DNA of 64,000 bases, from positions 60,531 to 124,530 of the forward strand of contig NZ_WXVU01000018.1 in the NCBI RefSeq assembly GCF_009900745.1, given 5' to 3'. The translations under genes were made by a program, and so were the position numbers. Within the stretch, counting starts at the first letter, position 1, and each line of letters starts with the position of its first letter. The DNA is from Chryseobacterium sp. c4a (GTDB taxonomy: Bacteria > Bacteroidota > Bacteroidia > Flavobacteriales > Weeksellaceae). Positions 15,185-23,235 of this stretch are shown here, piece after piece. The notes beneath the pieces were generated by a model that was not told the DNA's origin, did no database searches, and was given only the letters and a program-made list of their open reading frames with translations.

Positions 15185-16564
15185 TTAATATCCAGTCGTT
15201 CTAGACAGTTTAGATTGCATTAAGCCATCATAATGATGATTCAGCAGATATGTATTAATCTGTTGAACTGTATCTAAAATTACACCTACCATAATCAATA
15301 GTGATGTTCCCCCGAAAAACAGGGCAAACGCATCTGTCTGAACAAAGCTTCCATGCACAATTGCTGGAAGGACTGCAAAGATAGATAAAAAAATTGCACC
15401 TGGCAAGGTAATTTTTGATAAAATATCATCTAAATAATCTGCTGTCTCTTTTCCGGGTCTTACTTTCGGTACTAAACCTCCATTTCTCTTAAGATCATCA
15501 GCCATTTGGTTTACCGGAATTGTAATTGCAGTATAGAAAAACGAGAAGATAATAATTAATAGCGCAAACAATACATTGTACTGCCAGCTAAAAACATTCT
15601 TGAAACCTGCAAGAAAAGTGTTGGACTCATCGAATTTTGTTAATAATCCTGGTACGAACATCAATGCCTGAGCAAAGATAATTGGCATTACACCAGCAGC
15701 ATTTACTTTCAATGGAATCCATTGTCTTGCGCCCTGCATAAGATTCTTGTTTACACCTCCTCTTGCTTGAGCTCTGCTTACATACTGAATAGGAATTTTT
15801 CTAACAGCAACTGATAAAATTACTGCTAAAAGAACTACCAACATCCAGAATAATACTTCGATAAGGATCATGATAGATCCCATTCCTCCTTTTCCGTTCT
15901 GCACGGCCATCTCCTGTACGAATGCCTCAGGTAATCTTGAAAGGATCCCCACCATAATCAGGATAGAGATACCATTTCCGATTCCCTTATCGGTAATCTT
16001 TTCACCTAACCACATTGCAAACACTGAACCACCTACCAAAATAACAATACTTGGTAACCAGAACATGATTGAATTTGGTTCTACAAAATATGCAGATTGG
16101 AACTGAGCATATGGTAAGAATAATTGAGTAATAGAAGTTAAGTAAGAAGGTGCCTGTACCAGACAAACCCCGATCGTTAACCATCTTGTAATTTGGTTCA
16201 ATGTATTTCTACCTGACTCTCCATCTTTCTGAAGCTTCTGAAGATAAGGAATAGCCATCCCCATCAACTGAACAATAATAGAAGCAGAAATGTAAGGCAT
16301 GATTCCTAACGCCATTACGGAAGCGTGGCTGAAAGCTCCCCCCGTAAACGACGAAAGCAAGCCAAGGAGACCTGCTCCTTGCTTGTTACCGCCTTGATTT
16401 TTATAATGCTCTAAGAGATCTCCCACCTCTGCAAGGTTAATTGCCGGAAGTGAGATATAAGATGCGAATCTATACACAAGGATAATACCTAAAGTGAAGA
16501 GAATTTTATCTCTCAATTCTTTAAGACTCCAAATATTTTTAAGTGTTTGTATAAATTCTTTCAT
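15185..16564 (-). CDS. secY: Preprotein translocase SecY
   Basis: Channel subunit of the Sec translocase, 459 aa in the inner membrane with about ten transmembrane helices. Recognised by FTLGIILVYRFASYISLPAIN, the plug region LLGLLSSFTGGAF, GIMPYISASIIVQLM, RAQARGGVNKNLMQGARQWIPLK and GGLVPKVRPGKETADYLD. The usual spc-operon position, after rplO. Confidence 0.98.
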   Translation of the reverse strand: MKEFIQTLKNIWSLKELRDKILFTLGIILVYRFASYISLPAINLAEVGDLLEHYKNQGGNKQGAGLLGLLSSFTGGAFSHASVMALGIMPYISASIIVQLMGMAIPYLQKLQKDGESGRNTLNQITRWLTIGVCLVQAPSYLTSITQLFLPYAQFQSAYFVEPNSIMFWLPSIVILVGGSVFAMWLGEKITDKGIGNGISILIMVGILSRLPEAFVQEMAVQNGKGGMGSIMILIEVLFWMLVVLLAVILSVAVRKIPIQYVSRAQARGGVNKNLMQGARQWIPLKVNAAGVMPIIFAQALMFVPGLLTKFDESNTFLAGFKNVFSWQYNVLFALLIIIFSFFYTAITIPVNQMADDLKRNGGLVPKVRPGKETADYLDDILSKITLPGAIFLSIFAVLPAIVHGSFVQTDAFALFFGGTSLLIMVGVILDTVQQINTYLLNHHYDGLMQSKLSRTTGY

Positions 16565-16573
16565 TAGTAAGTA

Positions 16574-17023
16574 TTATAAGGTAATTGCTTTTCCACCTGC
16601 TTTAGCAATAAGCTCTTCAGCAGATTTCGTGAATTTATCAGCAGAGATTGAAACCGCAGATTTCAATTCTCCTCTACCCATAATTTTCACTAATTCGTTT
16701 TTAGAAACGATACCGTTTGCTACTAATACCTCTTTCGTGATATCTCCAGTGATGGATTTGTTCTCGATTAAAGTTTGGATAGTATCAAGGTTCACACCTC
16801 TAAACTCTTTTCTGTTTACGTTTTTGAATCCGAATTTAGGTAATCTTCTTTGTAAAGGCATCTGTCCACCTTCGAAACCGATTTTCTGAGAATAACCAGC
16901 TCTAGCTTTCTGACCTTTGTGTCCTTTTGTTGAAGTACCTCCTTTTCCACTACCTTGACCTCTACCAATTCTTTTTGAGTTGAAAGTAGATCCTGCAGCA
17001 GGTTGTATATTATTTAAATTCAT
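16574..17023 (-). CDS. rplO: Ribosomal protein L15
   Basis: Large-subunit protein uL15, 149 aa. MNLNNIQPAAGSTFNSKRIG, then the Gly-rich RGQGSGKGGTSTKGHKGQKA and GGQMPLQRRLPKFGFKN are diagnostic. Confidence 0.98.
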   Translation of the reverse strand: MNLNNIQPAAGSTFNSKRIGRGQGSGKGGTSTKGHKGQKARAGYSQKIGFEGGQMPLQRRLPKFGFKNVNRKEFRGVNLDTIQTLIENKSITGDITKEVLVANGIVSKNELVKIMGRGELKSAVSISADKFTKSAEELIAKAGGKAITL

Positions 17024-17044
17024 TTTAATTTCTCTTTTATAAAA

Positions 17045-17221
17045 TTATTTTTGAACTTCTAGTAAGTGACCTACAGCAGCGATCATTCCTAAGATAGAAG
17101 GAGTAGCTTCGTGCTCTACAACTTGGTGAAGTTTTTTTAATCCTAATGCTTCAAGCGTTCTCTTTTGGGTTTTTGTTCTACCAATAGCGCTTCTTACTTG
17201 CTTTACTTTAATTGTTGCCAT
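17045..17221 (-). CDS. rpmD: Ribosomal protein L30
   Basis: 58-aa uL30 between rpsE and rplO, too short for a longer ORF filter. It reads MATIKVKQVRSAIGRTKTQK, then RTLEALGLKKLHQVVEHEAT and PSILGMIAAVGHLLEVQK. ATG at 17219-17221, stop at 17045-17047. Confidence 0.95.
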   Translation of the reverse strand: MATIKVKQVRSAIGRTKTQKRTLEALGLKKLHQVVEHEATPSILGMIAAVGHLLEVQK

Positions 17222-17232
17222 TGTTTTAATTA

Positions 17233-17754
17233 TTAACCGTTAAACACTTTACTTAGAGAAACACCTCTCATTCTAGCAATTTCTTCAGGTCTTCTGATAT
17301 CCAATAACGCTTTGAAAGTAGCTTTCACCACGTTGTGAGGGTTAGAAGATCCTTTAGATTTTGAAAGGATATCGTGAATACCAGCTGATTCCAATACCGC
17401 TCTTACCGCACCACCTGCAATAAGTCCTGTACCGTGAGAAGCAGGTCTTAAGAAGATATCTGCACCACCGTATCTAGCAGTAGTTTGGTGAGGAATAGTG
17501 TGGTTCATTACTGGAACTTTAACAAGGTTTTTCTTAGCGTCTTCAACTGCTTTAGCAATTGCAGAAGCAACCTCTTTAGATTTTCCTAAACCAAAACCGA
17601 TAACTCCTTCTTCGTTTCCTACTACAACAATAGCAGAAAATCCGAAAGCTCTACCTCCTTTAGTTACTTTTGTTACTCTGTTAACAGCTACGAGACGATC
17701 TTTTAATTCTAATCCTCCCGGTTTTACTCTTTCTATATTATCTAGTCCTAACAT
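17233..17754 (-). CDS. rpsE: Ribosomal protein S5
   Basis: Small-subunit protein uS5, 173 aa, involved in decoding accuracy. Recognised by ELKDRLVAVNRVTKVTKGGR, GFGLGKSKEVASAIAKAVEDA, LRPASHGTGLIAGGAVRAVLE and GSSNPHNVVKATFKALL. Confidence 0.98.
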   Translation of the reverse strand: MLGLDNIERVKPGGLELKDRLVAVNRVTKVTKGGRAFGFSAIVVVGNEEGVIGFGLGKSKEVASAIAKAVEDAKKNLVKVPVMNHTIPHQTTARYGGADIFLRPASHGTGLIAGGAVRAVLESAGIHDILSKSKGSSNPHNVVKATFKALLDIRRPEEIARMRGVSLSKVFNG

Positions 17755-17773
17755 ATTTTCCGAAATTTAATGA

Positions 17774-18127
17774 TTAGAATTTAAGTCCACCTTCTCTCGC
17801 ACCATCAGCTAAAGCTTTTACTCTACCGTGGTATACGAAACCGTTTCTGTCAAATACAATACTTTCGATTCCTGCAGCGATAGCTTTAGCAGCGATAGCT
17901 TTACCAACAGCAGCAGAAACTTCAGTTTTAGTACCTTTAGCGTCTACACCTTTCTCTCTTGAAGAAGCTGATGCTAAAGTTGTACCGTTTTTATCGTCGA
18001 TTAACTGAGCGTAAATTTCCTTATTACTTTTGTATACAGATAATCTTGGCAATTCAGAAGAACCAGAGATTTTTCCTCTTACTCTTCTTTTAATTCTTAT
18101 TCTTTTTTCTAATTTACTTAATGCCAT
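17774..18127 (-). CDS. rplR: Ribosomal protein L18
   Basis: 5S-rRNA-binding uL18, 117 aa. RIRIKRRVRGKISGSSELPRLSV (in part), YAQLIDDKNGTTLASASS and the C-terminus VFDRNGFVYHGRVKALADGA REGGLKF fit the family. Between rplF and rpsE. Confidence 0.97.
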   Translation of the reverse strand: MALSKLEKRIRIKRRVRGKISGSSELPRLSVYKSNKEIYAQLIDDKNGTTLASASSREKGVDAKGTKTEVSAAVGKAIAAKAIAAGIESIVFDRNGFVYHGRVKALADGAREGGLKF

Positions 18128-18142
18128 AATACTTATAATTTA

Positions 18143-18688
18143 TTAAGCAGATTTACCAGCTTTACGTCTAACAATTTCTCCTACGAATCTTACACCTTTT
18201 CCTTTGTATGGCTCAGGCTTTCTGAAAGATCTGATCTTTGCAGCAACCATTCCTAGAAGTTGGTTATCGTGAGACGTTAAAGTAATAATTGGGTTTTTAC
18301 CTTTTTCAGTCAATGTATCAACTTTTACTTCGCTTGGAAGTTCTAGTACAATACCGTGAGAGAATCCTAAAGCTAGCTCAAGTTTTTGACCTGCGTGAGA
18401 AGCTCTATATCCTACCCCTACTAGTTCTAGTTTCTTTTCGAAACCTGCACTAACACCAACAATCATGTTGTTGATTAACGCTCTGTATAAACCGTGAAGC
18501 GCTTTGTGTTGTTTAGTATCAGATGGTCTGTTTACGTTCAGTTCACCATCTTTTTGTTCTATAGTAATTCCTGCTGTAAGCTCCTGAGAAAGTTCTCCTT
18601 TTGCTCCTTTTACAGTTACTACACCGTTGTTTTCAGTGATTGTAACTCCAGCTGGAATTGTTATAATTGCTTTACCAATTCTTGACAT
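18143..18688 (-). CDS. rplF: Ribosomal protein L6
   Basis: Large-subunit uL6, 181 aa. MSRIGKAIITIPAGVTI at the N-terminus, GLYRALINNMIVGVSAGFEK, LELVGVGYRAS and the C-terminal PEPYKGKGVRFVGEIVRRKA are diagnostic. Confidence 0.98.
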   Translation of the reverse strand: MSRIGKAIITIPAGVTITENNGVVTVKGAKGELSQELTAGITIEQKDGELNVNRPSDTKQHKALHGLYRALINNMIVGVSAGFEKKLELVGVGYRASHAGQKLELALGFSHGIVLELPSEVKVDTLTEKGKNPIITLTSHDNQLLGMVAAKIRSFRKPEPYKGKGVRFVGEIVRRKAGKSA

Positions 18689-18705
18689 TTTCCTCTGATT
18701 AAAAA

Positions 18706-19104
18706 TTAATAAACATAGCAGATTACTTCACCGCCTACTTTCTCTTCTCTAGCTTTCTTGTCAGTCATTACTCCTTTAGAAGTAGAGATGATAGAAATAC
18801 CCAAACCGTTTAGTACTCTTGGAAGTTCAGTAGAACCTTTGTACTGTCTCAAACCTGGTCTAGAAGCTCTTTGGATAGACTTAATAGCAGGTTTGTTAGT
18901 TTGCTTATCGTACTTTAAAGCGATTTTGATCACTCCTTGAACAGCGTTATCTTCAAACTTGTAGTTTAAGATATACCCTTGATCAAATAGGATCTTAGTA
19001 ATCTCCTTTTTGATTTTCGATGCAGGAATTTCCACCACTTTGTGGCCTGCGCTTTGTGCGTTCCTTACTCTTGTTAGGAAATCTGAAATTGGATCTGTTA
19101 CCAT
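18706..19104 (-). CDS. rpsH: Ribosomal protein S8
   Basis: Small-subunit uS8, 132 aa, a primary 16S rRNA binder. MVTDPISDFLTRVRNAQSAG, KIKKEITKILFDQGYI, then RPGLRQYKGSTELPRVLNGL and SIISTSKGVMTDKKAREEKV. In E. coli S8 represses its own operon by binding mRNA. An unusual 146-nt gap with a hairpin lies just upstream of this gene. Confidence 0.98.
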   Translation of the reverse strand: MVTDPISDFLTRVRNAQSAGHKVVEIPASKIKKEITKILFDQGYILNYKFEDNAVQGVIKIALKYDKQTNKPAIKSIQRASRPGLRQYKGSTELPRVLNGLGISIISTSKGVMTDKKAREEKVGGEVICYVY

Positions 19105-19162
19105 TTTTCTTTTATAAATTATTGGTTAAAGAACAATCAGTTTTGAAAAGACTTGAAGAGAA

Positions 19163-19198
19163 AAATATCAGACGTCAGAAATCTTCGGTCTGATATTT
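19163..19198 (-). other. Terminator-like hairpin between rpsN and rpsH
   Basis: 11-bp perfect stem AAATATCAGAC / GTCTGATATTT with a 14-nt loop, followed on the minus strand by TTTCTC. It lies in the only long gap (146 nt) inside the ribosomal operon's rpsN-rpsH stretch. It could attenuate or process the transcript. Confidence 0.55.
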
Positions 19199-19250
19199 AT
19201 TCTTTAGTATCTTGACAACTTAATTGTCCCGATTTTTTATCTAGTAATTA

Positions 19251-19520
19251 TTACCAGCTAGCTTTTCTTACACCTGGGATAAGACCGTTGTTAGCCATTT
19301 CTCTGAAAGTTACTCTGGAAATACCAAACGTTCTCATGTATCCTCTTGGTCTACCTGTTAATTTACATCTGTTGTGTAATCTTACAGGAGAAGCATTTTT
19401 AGGCAATTTTTGAAGTCCTTCGTAATCACCAGCTTCTTTAAGAGCTTGTCTTTTAGCAGCGTATTTAGCAACTAGTGCTTCTCTTTTGCGCTCACGCGCT
19501 TTCATTGATTCTTTAGCCAT
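19251..19520 (-). CDS. rpsN: Ribosomal protein S14 (long, zinc-free form)
   Basis: uS14, 89 aa. MAKESMKARERKREALVAKY, then PKNASPVRLHNRCKLTGRPR, GYMRTFGISRVTFREMANNG and the end GVRKASW. Only one Cys, so no Zn ribbon; this is the longer C-minus type. Follows rplE after 3 nt. Confidence 0.98.
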   Translation of the reverse strand: MAKESMKARERKREALVAKYAAKRQALKEAGDYEGLQKLPKNASPVRLHNRCKLTGRPRGYMRTFGISRVTFREMANNGLIPGVRKASW

Positions 19521-19523
19521 TTC

Positions 19524-20075
19524 TTAGTTCTTTTTAAATGGTAAACCGAAGTGAGTTAATAATGCTTTAGCTTCTTTATCTGTTTTCGCAGTAGTAACGA
19601 AAGTGATGTCCATCCCTTGGATTTTTTTCACTTTGTCAATTACGATTTCAGGGAAGATAATCTGCTCAGTAATACCTAAGTTGTAGTTACCTCTACCATC
19701 GAAACCATCAGCTTTGATTCCAGAGAAATCTCTGATACGAGGCAAAGCAGAAGCAGTAAGTCTGTCTAAGAATTCATACATTTGGTTTCCTCTTAGGGTA
19801 ACTTTCGCACCTACAGGCATACCTTTTCTCAATTTGAAAGCAGCTTCGTCTTTCTTAGAGATCGTACCAACAGCTTTTTGACCTGTGATATTCGTAAGCT
19901 CTTCTACAGCATAATCAATGATTTTTTTGTCTGCAGTAGCATCACCTAAACCTTGTGATACAACGATTTTCTCTAATTTAGGTACTTGCATTACTGACTT
20001 ATACCCGAATTCTTCCATCATTGCAGGAACAATTGTCTCTTTATATGCTTTTTTGGGTCTTGCTATATATTCCAT
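19524..20075 (-). CDS. rplE: Ribosomal protein L5
   Basis: 5S-rRNA-binding uL5, 183 aa. Recognised by FGYKSVMQVPKLEKIVVSQG, ELTNITGQKAVGTISKKDEA, FKLRKGMPVGAKVTLRGNQM and LPRIRDFSGIKADGFDGRGN. Follows rplX after 13 nt. Confidence 0.98.
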   Translation of the reverse strand: MEYIARPKKAYKETIVPAMMEEFGYKSVMQVPKLEKIVVSQGLGDATADKKIIDYAVEELTNITGQKAVGTISKKDEAAFKLRKGMPVGAKVTLRGNQMYEFLDRLTASALPRIRDFSGIKADGFDGRGNYNLGITEQIIFPEIVIDKVKKIQGMDITFVTTAKTDKEAKALLTHFGLPFKKN

Positions 20076-20088
20076 GTGTTATTTAAAA

Positions 20089-20415
20089 TTATAAAGTTTC
20101 ACCCGTTTTTTTGTTGATTCTTACTTTCTTATCTCCTTCGATTTTGTAACCTACTTTGATAGCTTTTCCGTCTTTACCAACTAAAGCTACGTTTGAGATA
20201 TGAATAGAAGCTTCTCTTTCAACGATTCCTCCTTGAGGATTTGAAGCTGAAGGCTTAACGTGCTTTTTGATGATGTTAAGTCCTGCAACAACTACTCTAG
20301 GGTCTCTTCCTTCTTTCTTGATCACTTCAATAACTTCACCAGTCTTACCTTTGATATCTTTCTTACCAGTAGTAATGATTACGTTATCTCCTCTTTTTAT
20401 TTTTAACTTTGACAT
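20089..20415 (-). CDS. rplX: Ribosomal protein L24
   Basis: Assembly-initiating uL24 with a KOW motif, 108 aa. MSKLKIKRGDNVIITTGKKD, then GKTGEVIEVIKKEGRDPRVV and KPSASNPQGGIVEREASIHI are typical. Confidence 0.97.
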   Translation of the reverse strand: MSKLKIKRGDNVIITTGKKDIKGKTGEVIEVIKKEGRDPRVVVAGLNIIKKHVKPSASNPQGGIVEREASIHISNVALVGKDGKAIKVGYKIEGDKKVRINKKTGETL

Positions 20416-20436
20416 TTCTTTAAAAAATTTTAAAAA

Positions 20437-20805
20437 TTAAAGTACTTCAGGAGCTAATGAAATGATTTTCATATATTCTTTGTCTCTCAACTCACGAGCA
20501 ACTGGTCCGAAAACACGCGTTCCTCTCATTTCTCCTGCTGCGTTTAGTAATACACAAGCATTGTCGTCGAATTTGATGTATGAACCATCTTTTCTTCTTA
20601 CTGCTTTTTTAGTTCTTACTACTACAGCTTTAGATACCTGACCTTTTTTTGCGTTTCCTGATGGTGTAGAATCTTTGATCGTAACAACGATTTTATCACC
20701 AACTGAAGCATATCTTCTTCTGGTTCCTCCCAGAACTCTAATAACTAGTACTTCTTTAGCACCTGTGTTATCAGCAACTTTTAATCTTGATTCTGTTTGT
20801 AACAT
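20437..20805 (-). CDS. rplN: Ribosomal protein L14
   Basis: uL14, 122 aa, at the subunit interface. MLQTESRLKVADNTGAKEVL, RRYASVGDKIVVTIKDSTPS and CVLLNAAGEMRGTRVFGPVA are diagnostic. Confidence 0.98.
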   Translation of the reverse strand: MLQTESRLKVADNTGAKEVLVIRVLGGTRRRYASVGDKIVVTIKDSTPSGNAKKGQVSKAVVVRTKKAVRRKDGSYIKFDDNACVLLNAAGEMRGTRVFGPVARELRDKEYMKIISLAPEVL

Positions 20806-20807
20806 TA

Positions 20808-21062
20808 TTACTTAGCTTTTTCAATGATTCTTACTAATCTCCATCTCTTGCTCTTACTCAAAGGTCTAGTTTCAGAAATTAAAACTGTATCCCCCTCGTT
20901 GCACTCGTTGTTCTCGTCATGTGCAGTATATTTTTTCGTTTTCAAAACGAATTTACCGTACATCGGGTGCTTAACTCTTGTAGTTTCACTAACAACAATA
21001 GTTTTTTCCATTTTATTGCTGGAAACCACTCCGATTCTTTCTTTTCTTAAATTTCTATCCAT
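20808..21062 (-). CDS. rpsQ: Ribosomal protein S17
   Basis: uS17, 84 aa. RKERIGVVSSNKMEKTIVVS, VKHPMYGKFVLKTKKYTAHD and GDTVLISETRPLSKSKRWRL match the family. Two nt separate it from rplN. Confidence 0.98.
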   Translation of the reverse strand: MDRNLRKERIGVVSSNKMEKTIVVSETTRVKHPMYGKFVLKTKKYTAHDENNECNEGDTVLISETRPLSKSKRWRLVRIIEKAK

Positions 21063-21074
21063 TGTAAAATGAAA

Positions 21075-21269
21075 TTATTGTTTGTTAGTTAACTCAGTAT
21101 TTAGTCTAGCGATTGTTTTTCTCAAATCTCTGATTTGAATCGGGTTTTCAATTGGGCTGATTGCATGAGCCAATTTCAATTTAGAATATTGAGCTTTTGC
21201 TTCAGTTAATTGAGCTTGAATATCACCCGCGCTTAAATTTTTAATATCAGCTTTTTTCATTGTATTCAA
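21075..21269 (-). CDS. rpmC: Ribosomal protein L29
   Basis: uL29, 64 aa, near the exit tunnel. MKKADIKNLSAGDIQAQLTE (from the second Met) and PIENPIQIRDLRKTIARLNT are typical. The annotated start is MNTMKKAD; the fourth codon ATG is an equally possible start. Confidence 0.95.
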   Translation of the reverse strand: MNTMKKADIKNLSAGDIQAQLTEAKAQYSKLKLAHAISPIENPIQIRDLRKTIARLNTELTNKQ

Positions 21270-21272
21270 AGA

Positions 21273-21698
21273 TTAAAGAGGTTTAACAAAATCGTTAGCA
21301 ACGATGAATTTAGTAACTACTGGTAATTTTTGTGCAGCAAGTCTAAGAGCTTCTTTCGCAACTTCGTAAGGAACTCCACCTACTTCGAACATAATTTTAC
21401 CTGGCTTTACTACAGCTACCCAGTATTCAACAGCACCTTTACCTTTACCCATACGTACTTCCGCTGGTTTCTTAGTAATTGGCTTATCTGGGAAGATTTT
21501 GATCCATAGTTGACCTTCTCTCTTCATATATCTTGTCGCAGCAATACGAGCAGCTTCAATTTGTCTTGCAGTGATCCAAGCACCTTCAGTTGCTTTGATC
21601 CCAAAAGTTCCGTAAGCAAGTTGACTACCTCTTTGGGCATTCCCCTTCATCTTCATCTTGTGAACTCTACGGAATTTGGTTCTTTTTGGTTGTAACAT
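21273..21698 (-). CDS. rplP: Ribosomal protein L16
   Basis: uL16, 141 aa. MLQPKRTKFRRVHKMKMKGN, then GSQLAYGTFGIKATEGAWIT, IKIFPDKPITKKPAEVRMGK and KPGKIMFEVGGVPYEVAKEA. Three nt from rpmC. Confidence 0.98.
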   Translation of the reverse strand: MLQPKRTKFRRVHKMKMKGNAQRGSQLAYGTFGIKATEGAWITARQIEAARIAATRYMKREGQLWIKIFPDKPITKKPAEVRMGKGKGAVEYWVAVVKPGKIMFEVGGVPYEVAKEALRLAAQKLPVVTKFIVANDFVKPL

Positions 21699-21708
21699 AA
21701 TCTCTAAA

Positions 21709-21744
21709 TTTTAGATTTTAGATTTTAGATTTTAGATTTTTTTT
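21709..21744. repeat. 7-bp tandem repeat TTTTAGA x4 upstream of rplP
   Basis: Four exact copies of TTTTAGA (21709-21736) followed by eight T, in the 98-nt gap between rpsC and rplP. A degenerate inverse (TCTAAAATTTT) occurs near 21786-21797, so the transcript could fold back. Confidence 0.75.
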
Positions 21745-21796
21745 AATTTTAAAAAAGTAACGGTAATTTAAAATTCAAAATTTCTAATCTAAAATT

Positions 21797-22546
21797 TTAA
21801 TTATTATTGTTATTGTTGTTGTTTTTTCTAGGTCTTCTGTTGTCTCTGTCTCCTCCTCTGTTTCCTCTGTCTGACTGACCTCCTTTTTTCTGTTGTCCCA
21901 CTAGTGGAGAAAGTTCTCTTTTACCGTAAACTTCACCTTTCATGATCCAAACTTTTACTCCTAATCTACCGTAAGTAGTGTGAGCTTCTGCCCAGTGGTA
22001 ATCGATATCAGCTCTGAAAGTTGACAATGGAATTCTTCCTTCTTTGAAAGATTCTGATCTTGCCATTTCAGCTCCGTTCAATCTACCAGAGATTTGAACT
22101 TTGATACCTTCAGCACCCATTCTCATAGTACTTGCCATCGCCATTTTAACAGCTCTTCTATAAGAAATTCTGTTTTCAATTTGCTTAGAAATACTATCAG
22201 CAACTAGTACAGCATCTAATTCAGGTCTTTTGATTTCGAAGATGTTGATTTGAATATCCTTACCTGTAAGTTTCTTCAATTCTTCTTTCAATTTATCAAC
22301 TTCCTGACCTCCTTTACCGATGATAAGTCCCGGTCTAGCAGTAGTGATTGTAACTGTTACTAATTTAAGTGTTCTTTCAATATAGATTTTTGAAATACCA
22401 CCTTTAGATAATCTAGCCTCAAGGTATCTTCTGATTTTGTAGTCTTCAGCGATTCTGTCTCCATAATCGTTTCCACCAAACCAGTTAGAATCCCATCCTC
22501 TGATGATACCTAATCTATTACCAATTGGATTTGTCTTCTGTCCCAT
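21797..22546 (-). CDS. rpsC: Ribosomal protein S3
   Basis: uS3 with KH domain, 249 aa. MGQKTNPIGNRLGIIRGWDS, then ARPGLIIGKGGQEVDKLKEE and GRLNGAEMARSESFKEGRIP. The C-terminal tail is unusual: a Gly/Arg/Asp-rich segment (GGQSDRGNRGGDRDNRRPRK) ending in eight Asn encoded by AAT/AAC repeats, a low-complexity run that could vary in length by slippage. Confidence 0.98.
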   Translation of the reverse strand: MGQKTNPIGNRLGIIRGWDSNWFGGNDYGDRIAEDYKIRRYLEARLSKGGISKIYIERTLKLVTVTITTARPGLIIGKGGQEVDKLKEELKKLTGKDIQINIFEIKRPELDAVLVADSISKQIENRISYRRAVKMAMASTMRMGAEGIKVQISGRLNGAEMARSESFKEGRIPLSTFRADIDYHWAEAHTTYGRLGVKVWIMKGEVYGKRELSPLVGQQKKGGQSDRGNRGGDRDNRRPRKNNNNNNNN

Positions 22547-22553
22547 ACCTTGA

Positions 22554-22952
22554 TTAATTTTCTTTATTACCTAAGATTAATGTAACGTGGTTAGATCTTT
22601 TTCTGATTCTATACCCTCTACCTTGTGGAGCTGGTCTTAGTCTCTTCAATTGTCTTGCGCTATCCACGAAGATTTCTTTAACGATAAGGTTAGCTTCTTC
22701 AATATCCGCACCTTCGTTTTTAGTCTGCCAGTTTGCCATAGCAGAAAGAAGTAATTTCTCTAACTTGTTAGATGCATCCTTCTTAGAATATTTTAGGATA
22801 TAAAGAGCTTTATCTACCTGCTCTCCTCTAATGATATCAGCAACTAATCTCATTTTTCTTGGAGAAGACGGGCAATTATTTAATGAAGCTTTTACAACGT
22901 CTTTGTTAGCTTCTTTTCTTGCGATTGAACTATCTTGTTTTCTTGATCCCAT
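22554..22952 (-). CDS. rplV: Ribosomal protein L22
   Basis: uL22, 132 aa, lining the exit tunnel. NNCPSSPRKMRLVADIIRGE, LYILKYSKKDASNKLEKLLL and RLRPAPQGRGYRIRKRSNHV are diagnostic. Confidence 0.97.
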   Translation of the reverse strand: MGSRKQDSSIARKEANKDVVKASLNNCPSSPRKMRLVADIIRGEQVDKALYILKYSKKDASNKLEKLLLSAMANWQTKNEGADIEEANLIVKEIFVDSARQLKRLRPAPQGRGYRIRKRSNHVTLILGNKEN

Positions 22953-22954
22953 GA

Positions 22955-23233
22955 TTATCTGCTTCCTTTGTTTTTGTTACCACCATGACCTCTGAAAGAT
23001 CTTGTTGGAGAAAATTCGCCTAACTTGTGACCAACCATGTTTTCTGTAACATATACAGGGATAAAAGATTTCCCGTTGTGTACTGCAATAGTTTGTCCTA
23101 CGAAGTCCGGAGAGATCATCGATGCTCTAGACCAAGTTTTGATAACTGTCTTCTTACCAGACTCTATATTTGCCTGAACCTTCTTATCTAAAGTATGATG
23201 AATGAACGGTCCTTTCTTAAGTGATCTTGCCAT
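22955..23233 (-). CDS. rpsS: Ribosomal protein S19
   Basis: uS19, 92 aa. MARSLKKGPFIHHTLDKKVQ, KTWSRASMISPDFVGQTIAV and GHKLGEFSPTRSFRGHGGNK. Two nt from rplB. Confidence 0.98.
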   Translation of the reverse strand: MARSLKKGPFIHHTLDKKVQANIESGKKTVIKTWSRASMISPDFVGQTIAVHNGKSFIPVYVTENMVGHKLGEFSPTRSFRGHGGNKNKGSR

Positions 23234-23235
23234 AA

